Source: Dactylosporangium roseum
GTDB lineage: Bacteria; Actinomycetota; Actinomycetes; Mycobacteriales; Micromonosporaceae
Direction of reading: 5' to 3'
Length of the DNA: 64,000 nt
Assembly: GCF_025264685.1 (NCBI RefSeq)
Contig: NZ_CP073721.1
Coordinates: 4,083,001-4,147,000 of the forward strand
In this document: in pieces, positions 43,104 to 51,720 of the stretch
Layout: every line of letters begins with the position of its first letter
Position numbering within the stretch: position 1 is the first letter of the stretch
Position numbers and translations under genes: made by a program
Notes under the pieces: model-generated
The model's input: only the letters and a program-made list of their open reading frames with translations
Database searches by the model: none
What the model was told of the DNA's origin: nothing

Positions 43104-45131
43104 TCAGGCCGGGGGCTCGGCCCGGCGCAGCGGGATGGTGATGAGCAGCCTGGTGCCCTCGCCTCGCGGGCTGTGCAGCTCCACGGTGCCGCCGAGCGCC
43201 TGGACGCGGTCGGTGATGCCGCGGATGCCCGTGCCGCGGCCGGTGTCGGCGCCGCCGGTACCGTCGTCCTCGATACGCAGGCACACCTGCCGATCGTCCT
43301 GGTGGGCGACGATGCGCAGGTGGGTGGCGCGCGCGTGCTTGGCCGTGTTCGCCAGCGACTCGGCCACGATGTCGTACACGCTGGTCTGCACGACGGGCGG
43401 CAGGGTGGGGGACAGGCGGATGTGGCGGTCGATCGGGATGGGTGAGCGACGCGCCATGGCGTCGAGCGCCGCCTCGAGCCCGCGCTGGGTGAGGATCGCC
43501 GGGTACACGCCGTCAGCGATCGTCCGGACCTCATCGATCACGTTGGCGAGGTCGCTGTCGATGGTGGCGATCTGATCGGCGATCACCGGCCCGGTAGCGG
43601 TGGCGTCGCGCGCGGCCAGGTCGGCCTTGAGCATGCGCAGCCGCAGGATGATCGCGATCAGGTGATGTTGGATGCGGTCGTGCAGATCTCGCTCGAGTCT
43701 GCGGCGCGTCTCGTCGCCCGCGCCGACCAGGCGGGCGCTGGCGGCGGCCAGTCCGGTGCGGGCCTCGACGGTGTCCACCACCAGGCCGGCGAGGTCGATG
43801 AAGTCGGCGGTGTGTTCGGCGTCGTCGCGGCGCAGCCGGCCGCCGGCCCCGCCGAGCAGGGCGAGCGCCCCCCACACCTGATCCCGCACCATGATCGGCG
43901 CACCCACGCCGCACGTGCCGCCGGTCCCGCTGTCCGCTGCTCCCGGCAGGCCCCGCCGCTCCCAGCCGACGTGCCGGCAGAACGACTGGCGCAGCGCCTG
44001 CATCCGGCCGGTCGTGCCCTGCAACGGCAACGGCAACGGCGTGCGCTCGCCGGCGAGCGGATGCTTGCCGGTGGGCTCGGGCGGGTGGTCACCGGCCCAC
44101 GCCGTGAGGATCGTGCCCGCTCCGTCGCCGTCGTACCGCACGAGCAGTGCCGCGTCGGCCCCGAACAGCCGTCCGGCCTGCGCGGTGATGACGTCGAAGG
44201 CGGCATCCGGCGCCTCGGTGCAGGCCATGAGGCGGGCGATGCGTTGCAGCGCCTTCTGCTCCAGGACGATGCGGTTCAAGTCGTCGCGGTGCCGCTGCGA
44301 CGACAGCGCCATCGCGTTGAAGGAGCGTTGCAGCACGCCGATCTCATACGGTCCGTCCGTGGGCGTTCGGCCCGTCCGCGCGCCGCCGGTGAGGCTGTCG
44401 GCCATGGCCGCCACGGTCCGTACCGGCCGGACGATGGTCCTGTTCGTGTAGGCGATCAAGACCGGTATGACGAACATGCAGGTGATGATTCCCAGCGCGG
44501 TCGCCGTCCCGGCCCGGGTGAAGGCGCGCTCGGCGCTGGCCTCCTGCGCCGCCGCGACGCGGCGCTCGTTGCCGACGAATTGTTCGACCGCGCGGCGGAT
44601 GGCGTCGAGCTGGTGCTGGTCGCCGGCCAGCCGGCCGAGGTCGGGGGCGGCCGCCGGCCCGGGACGCAAGGCCCTGATGGCGCTCGCCGGGTGGGTGTCG
44701 AGATACTGCCTGATCTGCTGATCGAGTCCGGCCGCGAGGGTCGCCTGGGCCGGCCGGTCGGCCGTGAGGCTCGGTAACCGCGCGATGTGCGACTCGACCA
44801 CGGCCCGGGCCCTCGCCCACGACCGCAGGTGTGCCGGGTCGCCGGTGACGACGTAGCGGTGCTCGCCGTGCTCCATCTCCAGTACCGCCCTGTGCACGAG
44901 CACGGCGGTGACCACCGCCTGGTGTGCGGTGCGCGCGGCGCGCGTCTGCCGGCCACGGTCGTCAAAGGCGGTCACTGTCGTGTGCAGCGCGACGCCGAGC
45001 AGCAGGCCGGCCGCCAGGCACAGGGCCACGACCTGCCACGCAAGACCGGCCGGTGTCGGCACCGGCCGCCGGCGCCGGCACCGGCGACGGATCGTCCCGC
45101 CGAATTCGGCCAGATTTGCCGTGAGTCCCAT
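43104..45131 (-). CDS. NarL-type membrane sensor kinase (CHASE3-like, HAMP, GAF, HisKA_3)
   Basis: The protein has 675 residues. Two helices (AWQVVALCLAAGLLLGVAL and LGIITCMFVIPVLIAYTN) enclose an all-helical extracellular domain of the CHASE3 kind. HAMP, GAF (residues about 300-460) and the NarL-type kinase core follow, with phospho-His in RRLERDLHDRIQHHLIAI, then ESLANTAKHARA and GRGTGIRGITDRVQALGG. No NarL/FixJ regulator lies beside it, so it is an orphan in this window. It converges on the multi-PAS kinase. Confidence 0.92.
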   Translation of the reverse strand: MGLTANLAEFGGTIRRRCRRRRPVPTPAGLAWQVVALCLAAGLLLGVALHTTVTAFDDRGRQTRAARTAHQAVVTAVLVHRAVLEMEHGEHRYVVTGDPAHLRSWARARAVVESHIARLPSLTADRPAQATLAAGLDQQIRQYLDTHPASAIRALRPGPAAAPDLGRLAGDQHQLDAIRRAVEQFVGNERRVAAAQEASAERAFTRAGTATALGIITCMFVIPVLIAYTNRTIVRPVRTVAAMADSLTGGARTGRTPTDGPYEIGVLQRSFNAMALSSQRHRDDLNRIVLEQKALQRIARLMACTEAPDAAFDVITAQAGRLFGADAALLVRYDGDGAGTILTAWAGDHPPEPTGKHPLAGERTPLPLPLQGTTGRMQALRQSFCRHVGWERRGLPGAADSGTGGTCGVGAPIMVRDQVWGALALLGGAGGRLRRDDAEHTADFIDLAGLVVDTVEARTGLAAASARLVGAGDETRRRLERDLHDRIQHHLIAIILRLRMLKADLAARDATATGPVIADQIATIDSDLANVIDEVRTIADGVYPAILTQRGLEAALDAMARRSPIPIDRHIRLSPTLPPVVQTSVYDIVAESLANTAKHARATHLRIVAHQDDRQVCLRIEDDGTGGADTGRGTGIRGITDRVQALGGTVELHSPRGEGTRLLITIPLRRAEPPA

Positions 45132-45664
45132 CGTGCGCCGGTATCGATCGGATCTCCGTCGAGGAGATCGCTGTCCGCAAGGGCGTCAGGCGGGCGAGAC
45201 CACGTCGGCGGTGCCCGCGTGGGTCAGGTGCCCCATGGTGACATCGTCGTTCGGGTGCACCGGGGTCTTGGAACCCAGCCCCCGCCGACGAGCTGGATCG
45301 CGGCGCCGACGCCGATCGGCACGTCCCGGATCTCGGGTGCCTTGCGCTCCCCGGGTCCCCACCGCCATCGGAACACCGCCTCCCGTTCTCGTCGGTACGC
45401 CCACCGACGGTGCTCCCACTACCCAGCGCCGGTCGAGAAATCCCGGCCGGCGTCGCCGCGCTCGTCGCGGCGGACCGCGGGCGCCTGTCCGCGCATCAGG
45501 GTGGCCGGGCGCATGAGTCGCCCGCGGTCGCCGGCGTTGCGTCCTGGCACATGTCATAGCGTGCAGACGGCCCTCATTCCGGCCGCCACAACAGTTTCGC
45601 CATGTCCGGGTTCCCGGAGCGGTCCTCACCCGACGTGAGGACACGGCAGAACGTTGGCCACGGG
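45132..45664. other. intergenic region with degenerate coding remnant
   Basis: No intact gene is present. The minus strand carries a short fragment resembling class II fumarase (listed as pseudogene). The rest, including the promoter region of the NlpC/P60 gene, shows no element I can name. Confidence 0.5.
45233..45335 (-). pseudogene. class II fumarase-like fragment, frameshifted
   Basis: One minus-strand frame reads GLGSKTPVHPNDDVTMG. Class II fumarases have a nearly identical segment (GELGSK-PVHPNDHVN) just before the SQSSNDTFPT signature. Directly upstream, one base out of frame, comes GVGAAIQLVGGG, which fits the family's AIEMLGGE. The downstream signature is missing. A small decayed fragment of a fumarase gene is the best reading; chance similarity over about 12 residues is unlikely but possible. 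Confidence 0.45.
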
Positions 45665-46282
45665 ATGCGCAGCGGAACCCGGACCGTACTCGGGAGAACT
45701 CCGTTGACCGATGTCATCGCCCGCCTCTGCGCGGTCGCCGTCGTCCCGTCCATCACCGTCCTGCCCGCCCAGGCCGACGGCCTGGCTCCGCCCGACACGC
45801 CGGCGGAGGTCCGCTCCGTCGTCGACCACGAATCCGAGCCGGTGGTGTCCGGCGTGACGAAGCCGGAGGTCGTCACCTTCAAGGCCGTCACGCTCAAGAA
45901 CGGCGGGCCGGACAACGTGCCGAAGACCGGGCCCGTCACGGTGCCCACGACCGGCCGGGCCGCCGTCGTCATCTCCTACGCGCTGGCCCAGGTCGGCAAG
46001 CCGTACAAGTGGGGCTCCGCGGGGCCCGGCGCGTACGACTGCAGCGGCCTGGTCATGGCCTCCTACGCCAAGGCGGGCATCAAGCTGCCGCACCAGAGCG
46101 GGCAGATCCCCCGCCGCGGCCGGAAGGTCCACGCCGGGCAGTGGCAACCGGGCGACGTTATCGCCTTCCCCGGCCACGTCGCCCTCTACCTCGGTGGCAA
46201 CCGGATGGTCGAGGCCGCGAACAAGAAGTCCGGCGTGCGGATCGCGCCGACCCGCGGCGGCACGGCGTACCGCTTCCTGTAA
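45665..46282 (+). CDS. secreted NlpC/P60 peptidoglycan hydrolase
   Basis: The protein has 205 residues. A signal-like N-terminus (VIARLCAVAVVPSITVLPAQA) and a linker of about 65 residues precede an NlpC/P60 domain. The catalytic Cys is in GAYDCSGLVMASYAKAG, the His in PGDVIAFPGHVALYLGG and the polar third residue in MVEAANKKSGV. Family members cut the D-Glu-diamino acid bond. The ATG at 45665 is chosen to give a sensible signal peptide; the frame opens at 45602. A strong hairpin follows. Confidence 0.88.
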   Translation: MRSGTRTVLGRTPLTDVIARLCAVAVVPSITVLPAQADGLAPPDTPAEVRSVVDHESEPVVSGVTKPEVVTFKAVTLKNGGPDNVPKTGPVTVPTTGRAAVVISYALAQVGKPYKWGSAGPGAYDCSGLVMASYAKAGIKLPHQSGQIPRRGRKVHAGQWQPGDVIAFPGHVALYLGGNRMVEAANKKSGVRIAPTRGGTAYRFL

Positions 46283-46326
46283 GGCGCCGTCGGCGTGCCC
46301 CGTGCGCACGCCGGACGTCGCCGATG

Positions 46327-46355
46327 GGCCGGTGCCCGCGTCGCGGGCACCGGCC
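46327..46355. terminator. terminator hairpin after the NlpC/P60 gene
   Basis: GGCCGGTGCCCG and CGGGCACCGGCC form a perfect 12-bp stem with a CGTCG loop, 45 bases after the stop at 46282. No U tract follows, as is common in high-GC actinobacteria. Confidence 0.7.
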
Positions 46356-46416
46356 GCGAACGGAACCGGGGGAGAGCGGCGAGCAACGGGTGGTCGAGTG
46401 ACTCGAGGTTCGGCGC

Positions 46417-46436
46417 TGCCCGCCCCGAGGCGGGCA
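46417..46436. terminator. terminator hairpin after the luciferase-like gene
   Basis: TGCCCGCC-CCGA-GGCGGGCA is a perfect 8-bp stem 12 bases beyond the stop of the minus-strand gene ending at 46448. Confidence 0.55.
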
Positions 46437-46447
46437 CCGGGCAGGCG

Positions 46448-47329
46448 CTAGACGGTGCCGGCCTGGGCCGCCGTCCATTCCGCCGCCGCGAAGAGTTGCC
46501 GGAAGGCGGCCAGTTGATCGACGCAATGGTCCGCACTGCGATGGCGCAGCACGATGTTCACCATCGTGGCCCCCGCCGCGTGCAGTTCTTCGACGTGACG
46601 GCGGGTGCCCGCGGGGTCGGCCATCGGGTCCAGCGGCGGCGGCGTGAGGATCACGTCGAAGCGCTCCGGCGGGTCGACCGTGGCGAGCATGGCGGTGACC
46701 TGCTCGGGCGGCAGGCCGAACGGGACCCATGCGTCGCCCAGCTCGACGGCCCGCCGCAGCGAGCGCGGGGTGTACCCGCCGATCCACAGCGGTACCCGGG
46801 GCCGGGGCGAGTGCGGGTCGATGACGAAGTCCCGGAACCGGTAGTGCGTGCCCTCGTATTCGGGCACCGGCTGTCCCCAGGCGGCGCGGAGCGCCCGGAT
46901 CGCGTCGTCGGCGGCGGCGCCACGGCCGTCGAAGTCGGCTCCCAGCAGCGCGAACTCCTCTTTCAGGCTGCCCACCCCGAGACCGAGGACCACCCTGCCG
47001 CCGCTGAGCCGGTCGAGGGTTCCGTACCGCTTCGCGATGTCCAGCGGGTGGTGGTAACCGAGCACGAGGACGTGGGTGGCGAGCCGGATGTTCGTCGTGC
47101 GCGCCGCGAGAAAGGCCAGGGTGGCGAGCGGGTCCCAGTAGGTGCCGCCGCGGCGCGCGGCGATCTTGGTCGGCACGCCGACGTGTTCGCAACAGGTGAG
47201 GTGGTGGTAGCCGAGCCGGTCCGCGGCCTCGGCGACCGTGACCAGCTCGGCTGTGCCGGCATCGGCCTCCCAGGCACTGAACTGCCCGGGCGGACGGAAG
47301 ACGACGGGACTGAGGATGCCGAATCGCAT
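46448..47329 (-). CDS. luciferase-like (LLM class) F420-dependent oxidoreductase
   Basis: The protein has 293 residues and a TIM-barrel LLM fold: MRFGILSPVVFRPPGQFS, VAEAADRLGYHHLTCCEHV, RTTNIRLATHVLVLGYHHP, then LDRLSGGRVVLGLGVGSLKEEF and VPLWIGGYTPRSLRRAVELGD. In actinobacteria this type mostly uses F420, sometimes FMN. The substrate is unknown. No ribosome site lies before the ATG at 47329, so the transcript may be leaderless. A perfect-arm palindrome begins 11 bases upstream. Confidence 0.85.
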   Translation of the reverse strand: MRFGILSPVVFRPPGQFSAWEADAGTAELVTVAEAADRLGYHHLTCCEHVGVPTKIAARRGGTYWDPLATLAFLAARTTNIRLATHVLVLGYHHPLDIAKRYGTLDRLSGGRVVLGLGVGSLKEEFALLGADFDGRGAAADDAIRALRAAWGQPVPEYEGTHYRFRDFVIDPHSPRPRVPLWIGGYTPRSLRRAVELGDAWVPFGLPPEQVTAMLATVDPPERFDVILTPPPLDPMADPAGTRRHVEELHAAGATMVNIVLRHRSADHCVDQLAAFRQLFAAAEWTAAQAGTV

Positions 47330-47339
47330 GCGCTAGCGT

Positions 47340-47357
47340 ACCAAGCGCTTGCTTGGT
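47340..47357. promoter_or_regulatory. TetR-type operator candidate
   Basis: ACCAAGCGCTTGCTTGGT has perfect 6-bp arms (ACCAAG/CTTGGT) around a 6-base centre and also contains CAAGCGCTTG. It overlaps the expected -10/-35 region of the luciferase-like gene. Such sites are typical for TetR-family repressors, but no such regulator is encoded next to it. Confidence 0.5.
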
Positions 47358-47458
47358 CCGTCTCCCTGGCCGGTCCCCGGCCCGGGCCCGCACCGCCCCC
47401 GGCGAAGGCGCCTGCTTCCGGCGGGCGCTGCTGGACCCGGCCGGACGGCACCGTCCGA

Positions 47459-48562
47459 TCAGGCGTCGGTCGACCCCGGTTCACCGTCCGGCCAGCCGAG
47501 GAGGCGGGCGCCGAGCACGGCGGCGTGCAACGTGAACCGTTGGGTCGGCTCGCCGGGATGGTAGCCGGTCAGGATGTGGATGCGGTCGAGGCGGTAGGTG
47601 ACCGCGCGGACGGACAGGTGCATCTCGCGGGCGGTGGCGGTGTGGTTGCCCTGGTTGTCGAACAGGACGGTGAGGGTGTCCAGGTACGGCTGGGCGCCGC
47701 CGCGGGCGGTGGTCAGCGGGCCGAGGACGGTGGTGACCAGATCGGTGATGGCGTCGCGGTCACGCAGCAGGACGGGGAAGACGAGCAGGTCGGCGGCGTT
47801 GAGCACGGGTGCGGTGAAGCCGAGTTTGGCGGCGTGGTCGAGGGCGTTTCGGGCCTCGTCGAGCGACGCGGCGAGGCCGTGCAGGCCGGGGTGGGCGCGG
47901 CCGGCGGCGATCTGCCAGCCACCCGGACCCAGTTCGGCGAGCAGCAGGTGCGCGAACTCGGCGGCGATGCCGCGCAGCCCTCCGGCGCTGATGCAGACGA
48001 GGTCTCCCTCGCGCAAGGTTGTCAGGGTGTTGCCCGCGCCGAACCGGGCGGCCAGCGCGGTGTCGATCCGTTGCGCGGCGTCCTGGGTGAGCAGGCCGGT
48101 GGAGCGGGCGACCAGGACGACATGGCTGGCGGAGAGGCGGATGCCGTACCGCTGGGCGCGCTCGGCCAGCGCCCCGGGCTTGGCACGCCCGGTGAGCAGG
48201 TCGTTGACGAACGCGGTGCGTTCACGGTCGTGCCGCGTCAGTTCCGCGTGCGCCTGCCGGGCGTACCCGTCGAGGGCGGCGGCGACCAGCGTGTCCGTCG
48301 TCGAGAGCAGCGCTGCTGCCCGGGCGTGCACGGTATCGGCGGTGTCGGCCGGCCCGGCGGTCGCGACGCTCCAGTGCGTGGCGGCGGCCTGGAGCAGGCC
48401 GCCGACGAGGTCACGCACCTGGAGCCCGGCGTCGGCGGCGCGTGCCCCCAGCCGGGTCGCGTCGTGCGAACGTCGTTCACCGGCCGGAACGCCGAGCAGT
48501 GCGGCGCATTCGGCGGCCAGCCAACTGCCGAGTACGGCGGACGGCTCAGACACCGACGTCAC
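47459..48562 (-). CDS. PucR-family transcriptional regulator
   Basis: The protein has 367 residues. A helical N-terminal domain, a GGDEF-like (CdaR) middle domain (ASHVVLVARSTGLLTQ to GWQIAAGRAHPGLHG) and the C-terminal PucR HTH (YLDTLTVLFDNQGNHTATAREMHLSVRAVTYRLDRI) are visible. The GTG at 48562 lies inside the permease gene (ends 48546); GTG 48553 is an alternative. The overlap places it in one operon with the ABC exporter, whose expression it may control. Confidence 0.88.
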   Translation of the reverse strand: MTSVSEPSAVLGSWLAAECAALLGVPAGERRSHDATRLGARAADAGLQVRDLVGGLLQAAATHWSVATAGPADTADTVHARAAALLSTTDTLVAAALDGYARQAHAELTRHDRERTAFVNDLLTGRAKPGALAERAQRYGIRLSASHVVLVARSTGLLTQDAAQRIDTALAARFGAGNTLTTLREGDLVCISAGGLRGIAAEFAHLLLAELGPGGWQIAAGRAHPGLHGLAASLDEARNALDHAAKLGFTAPVLNAADLLVFPVLLRDRDAITDLVTTVLGPLTTARGGAQPYLDTLTVLFDNQGNHTATAREMHLSVRAVTYRLDRIHILTGYHPGEPTQRFTLHAAVLGARLLGWPDGEPGSTDA

Positions 48563-49334
48563 GACGGTCGAACAGGATCACCCCGGCGACGGTCGTCACC
48601 ACACCGAGCGCGACGAGGGTGAGCAGCTCCGCCGGGTGCCAGCCGGTGCGCAACGGGTCGGTACCGATGAAGTAGTGGAACGGCGACAGCCAGCGCAGCC
48701 AGTGCCAGCCGTCGAGCATGCCGCCGAGGGCGTTGGCCATGTACGTCGCGACGGCGAGCACGCCGGTCACGGCCAGGACGGTGCCGCGCCTGCCGGTGGC
48801 GGCGCCGGCGAGAAACGCGATGCCGGTGAAGCACCACACCAGCGCGACAAGGCCGGCGCACGCGGCGGCGACGTTGGACAGGGAGATGTCCATCCCGGCC
48901 GCGGGCACGATGGCCATCAGCAGCAGCCATGGCACGGACGCGACGACGGTGACGGCGCCGCCGGTGGCGGCCAGGCGCTGCCGGGCGAACGCGGTCCTCG
49001 ACAGCGGGGTGACGAGCAGCAGTTCCATGCCGCCGTCCTCCTCGGGCCGGGCGATCGTACGGGCGGTGAGCGTGACCGCGCACATGAGCACCAGCAGCGG
49101 CCCGATCAGGCTGAACACGGTGGCCTGCAAGTAGCCGGCGGGAGACCGCATGTCGGCGATGCCGAGGAAGTCGAGCATGCCCTTGGGCAGGGCGTCCTGC
49201 TTGAGCTCGGCCGCGCCCTGGAAGTCCGCGTAGAACGAGGTGTAGACGGCGGTGAACGCGGCGACGCCGACGGCCCAGCCGATGAGCGCCCTGCGATCGT
49301 CGCGCCAGGTCTTACGCACCAGTGCGGGCAGCAT
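48546..49334 (-). CDS. ABC-2 type exporter permease
   Basis: The protein has 262 residues and six predicted helices. It starts LVRKTWRDDRRALIGWAVGV, has the family's extracellular loop with LPKGMLDFLGIADMRSPAGY, and a coupling-helix region ARTIARPEEDGGMELLLVTPLSRTAF. The late segment LDGWHWLRWLSPFHYFIGTDPL is typical of ABC-2 permeases. It overlaps the ATPase gene by 23 bases and the PucR gene by 17. The exported compound is unknown. Confidence 0.88.
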   Translation of the reverse strand: MLPALVRKTWRDDRRALIGWAVGVAAFTAVYTSFYADFQGAAELKQDALPKGMLDFLGIADMRSPAGYLQATVFSLIGPLLVLMCAVTLTARTIARPEEDGGMELLLVTPLSRTAFARQRLAATGGAVTVVASVPWLLLMAIVPAAGMDISLSNVAAACAGLVALVWCFTGIAFLAGAATGRRGTVLAVTGVLAVATYMANALGGMLDGWHWLRWLSPFHYFIGTDPLRTGWHPAELLTLVALGVVTTVAGVILFDRRDVGV

Positions 49335-50262
49335 CGCCGGTTCCTTCCGAGTGACGTTCCGAGTGGTGTTCGGTGTGGTAGTAGAACGACAGAAATGTCT
49401 CTTCCAGGTCCGGCTCGGCCGACAGCAGGTCGATCACCTCGTGCCGGGCGGCGGCTTTGACCAGCGGGTCCAGGCGACCGTCGACGGTACACCTGAGCAC
49501 CGGGCCCGACACCGTCACCGCACCGACACCCGGCAGGGCGCTGAACTCGGCGGCGTCGACCGGGTCGGCGAAGTGGATCTCCACGGTGCGGACGGCGCGT
49601 TTGCCGAGCGACTCGACCCGCTCGACCGCGGCCAACCGGCCGTCCCGCACGATGGCGACCCGGTCGGCGGCCTGCTGCACCTCGGCCAGCACGTGCGAGG
49701 ACATGAAGACCGTCTGCCCGGCGGTCCTGGCGTCGCGGACCAGGCCCAGGAACTCCTGCTGCATCAGCGGATCCAGGCCGCTGGTGGGCTCGTCGAGCAC
49801 CAAGAGCGCCGGCTCGTGCATGAACGCCTGGACCAGGCCGACCTTCTGCTTGTTGCCCTTGCTCATCGTGTGGACCGGACGGGACAGGTCCAGCTCCAGC
49901 CGCTCGGCGAGCTCGGTCACCCGTGACCACGGCACGCCGCCGCGGGCGGCGCCGAAGAACCGTAGCAGGTCGTCGGCCCGGCCCCGGCCCGGAAACGCCA
50001 GCTCGCCGGGCAGGTAGCCGATGTGCCGGTGCAGCGCCGCCTTGTCCCGCCGTGGGTCAAGACCCAGGACGGTGGCGTGGCCGCGGGTCGGGCGCAGGAA
50101 GTCCAGCAGCAGCCGGATCGTGGTGGTCTTCCCCGCCCCGTTCGGGCCGAGGAACCCCAGCACCTCCCCGGTGCGCACCTCGAGGTCGAGGTTCTCGATG
50201 CCGCGGCGTGCACCGTAGAACTTCGTCAAGCCCTCGGTGTGTACGGCGGTGTCGCTCGTCAT
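49312..50262 (-). CDS. ABC transporter ATP-binding protein
   Basis: The protein has 316 residues. Walker A is FLGPNGAGKTTTIRLLLDFL, the signature is MSKGNKQKVGLVQAF (a K-type variant of LSGGQ), Walker B is LLVLDEPTSGLDPLMQ and the switch is SSHVL. It forms a drug/antibiotic-type exporter with the ABC-2 permease. The C-terminus is His-rich (YYHTEHHSERHSE). The ATG at 50262 is chosen; ATG 50271 is also in frame, and neither has a clear ribosome site. Confidence 0.92.
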   Translation of the reverse strand: MTSDTAVHTEGLTKFYGARRGIENLDLEVRTGEVLGFLGPNGAGKTTTIRLLLDFLRPTRGHATVLGLDPRRDKAALHRHIGYLPGELAFPGRGRADDLLRFFGAARGGVPWSRVTELAERLELDLSRPVHTMSKGNKQKVGLVQAFMHEPALLVLDEPTSGLDPLMQQEFLGLVRDARTAGQTVFMSSHVLAEVQQAADRVAIVRDGRLAAVERVESLGKRAVRTVEIHFADPVDAAEFSALPGVGAVTVSGPVLRCTVDGRLDPLVKAAARHEVIDLLSAEPDLEETFLSFYYHTEHHSERHSEGTGDAARTGA

Positions 50263-50447
50263 GCCGTACATCGTCGATGCCACCGCGTCCCGGGGTCCAG
50301 GTCGGCTCCCGGTCGAGATCGGGCCGTCGCCGTTGCCGGGATCCGGCAACGGCCACCCGCCACCGCGCTGTTGCGCAGGTGGCCGAACCAGGGGCCGAGC
50401 GCCCGTGCCATACTGGGCTGAACGGACATTTCGGCGAAGGATGCGCC

Positions 50448-50666
50448 ATGGCCGAGCACGAGCCCGTGACCTCCCCGGACCAGCACAAGCCAGGACACCC
50501 GCGCGCGGCCCGCGCCGGTGCGGTGGTCGTCGCGCTGCTGCTGCTCAGCCTGATATTCGAGAACCGTGAGGGCCACGTCTCGGAGATCTGGCTGGTCGGC
50601 GGCGCCGCGCTGCTGCTCCTCGCGCTCGTCGGCGACTGGGTCCTGCGCCGCCACGGCCTGCGCTGA
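50448..50666 (+). CDS. DUF2631 small membrane protein
   Basis: The protein has 72 residues. VTSPDQHKPGHPRAARAG is followed by two helices (AVVVALLLLSLIF and IWLVGGAALLLLALVGDWV) and ends LRRHGLR, the pattern of actinobacterial DUF2631 proteins. GAAGGA is seven bases before the ATG. Its function is unknown. Confidence 0.85.
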   Translation: MAEHEPVTSPDQHKPGHPRAARAGAVVVALLLLSLIFENREGHVSEIWLVGGAALLLLALVGDWVLRRHGLR

Positions 50667-50714
50667 CGCGGTCCGGGTCCTGAGGGGCGGCGCGGCTACC
50701 GCACGGTCGTCGGT

Positions 50715-51484
50715 TCAGGTGAACAACGTGCGGAGCAGCACGCCGTTGAGCACGATGACCGATGCTGCCGTGACCGCCGCGAGGAGCGTGGTGAGGGGTC
50801 GGTTGGCGTGCTCGCCCATCAGGCGCCGCGACGCCGTGAACATGACGAGCGGGATCAGGGCGAACGGGATGCCGAAGGAAAGCACCACCTGCGACATGAC
50901 CAAGGCCCGGGTCGGTTCGAGTCCGGCGGCGAGCACGACCATCGCGGGCGCCAGCGTCAGCAGCCGCCGCAGCCACAAGGGGATCCGCCGGTGCAGGAAT
51001 CCCTCCATGATGACCTGGCCCGCGTAGGTGCCGACGCCGGACGAGGCGAAACCGGAGGCCAGCAGCGCCAGCGCGAAGGCGGTGGCGGCCGTCTCGCCGG
51101 CAAGGGTTCCCAGCCCGTCGTGGACCTGCTCCAGCGTGCCGGTGCCGGTGCCGGAGAACAGGGCGGCCGCGATGATCAGCATGACCGCGTTGATCAGTTG
51201 CTCACGAACCGCGGGAGGTTGTCGCGGCAGGTTTCGGCGAGGCCGGATCCCGTGACCAGGCCGAGTTTCGCCGACAGGAACTGGATGAGCACCGCCATGA
51301 CGTTCGCCGCGACGATGACCCAGACCAGCAGGTAGCCGTGGCTCGCGCCGCTGGTGAAGTTCGTGGCGAAGTTGCCGGGGTCGACGTAGGCCACGGCCGC
51401 CACGAACGCCGGTCCGAGCAGCCGGATCCCGGCCCGGCCGGACGTCGTTCCCGGCCGCTGTGCGGTGACGCCGGCCGCGGTCAC
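50715..51484 (-). pseudogene. NRAMP/MntH-type metal transporter, internal deletion and frameshift
   Basis: The GTG at 51484 begins a normal NRAMP start (LLGPAFVAAVAYVDPGNFATNF with the metal-binding DPGN), which runs to LGLAETCRDNLPRFVSN and stops at 51194. The other half continues in a different frame with INAVMLIIAAALFSGTG, LALLASGFASSGVGTYAGQVIMEGF and RALVMSQVVLSFGIPFALIPLVMFT, ending at 50715. Compared with the family (about 410 residues), some 150 residues of the middle helices, including the MPHN ligand segment, are missing. Mn/Fe transport is lost. Confidence 0.85.
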
Positions 51485-51657
51485 CGTGTCCGCCCGTGGC
51501 GGCGCACGAGGCGGTAGGTGAGCACGCCGGTGAGGACCGCGGTGGAGAGCCCGGCGTGCTGGGCGTCGGCCGGGAGGCCGGCGACGGCGGAACCCAGGAA
51601 CAGCAGCAGCACTGCCACCGACGCCGTGTCCGCGCCGCCGTACGGCTGCGCACTCAT
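51481..51657 (-). CDS. 58-residue membrane protein upstream of the broken NRAMP gene
   Basis: ATG(51657) to TGA encodes MSAQPYGGADTASVAVLLLF, one clear helix, a second helix near LSTAVLTGVLTYRLV and the tail RRHGRTR. GGGAGGT stands five bases before the ATG, a strong site. Its stop overlaps the GTG of the NRAMP gene (GTGA). No family is recognised. It may be an accessory of the transporter that has outlived it. Confidence 0.65.
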   Translation of the reverse strand: MSAQPYGGADTASVAVLLLFLGSAVAGLPADAQHAGLSTAVLTGVLTYRLVRRHGRTR

Positions 51658-51720
51658 GTGACCTCCCGCCGGATCGGCCCGTGTATCGGCGCCGGGCAGC
51701 TACCCGCGAGGTGGACGTCT

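Noticed and set aside
39067..43284. 1405-codon minus-strand open frame
   Set aside because: It covers the REC-HD and multi-PAS kinase genes on the other strand and has no recognisable domain; its length comes from GC content.
45340..45660. c-di-AMP (ydaO) riboswitch before the NlpC/P60 gene
   Set aside because: Such switches often precede cell-wall hydrolases in actinobacteria, but I could not find its conserved core here.
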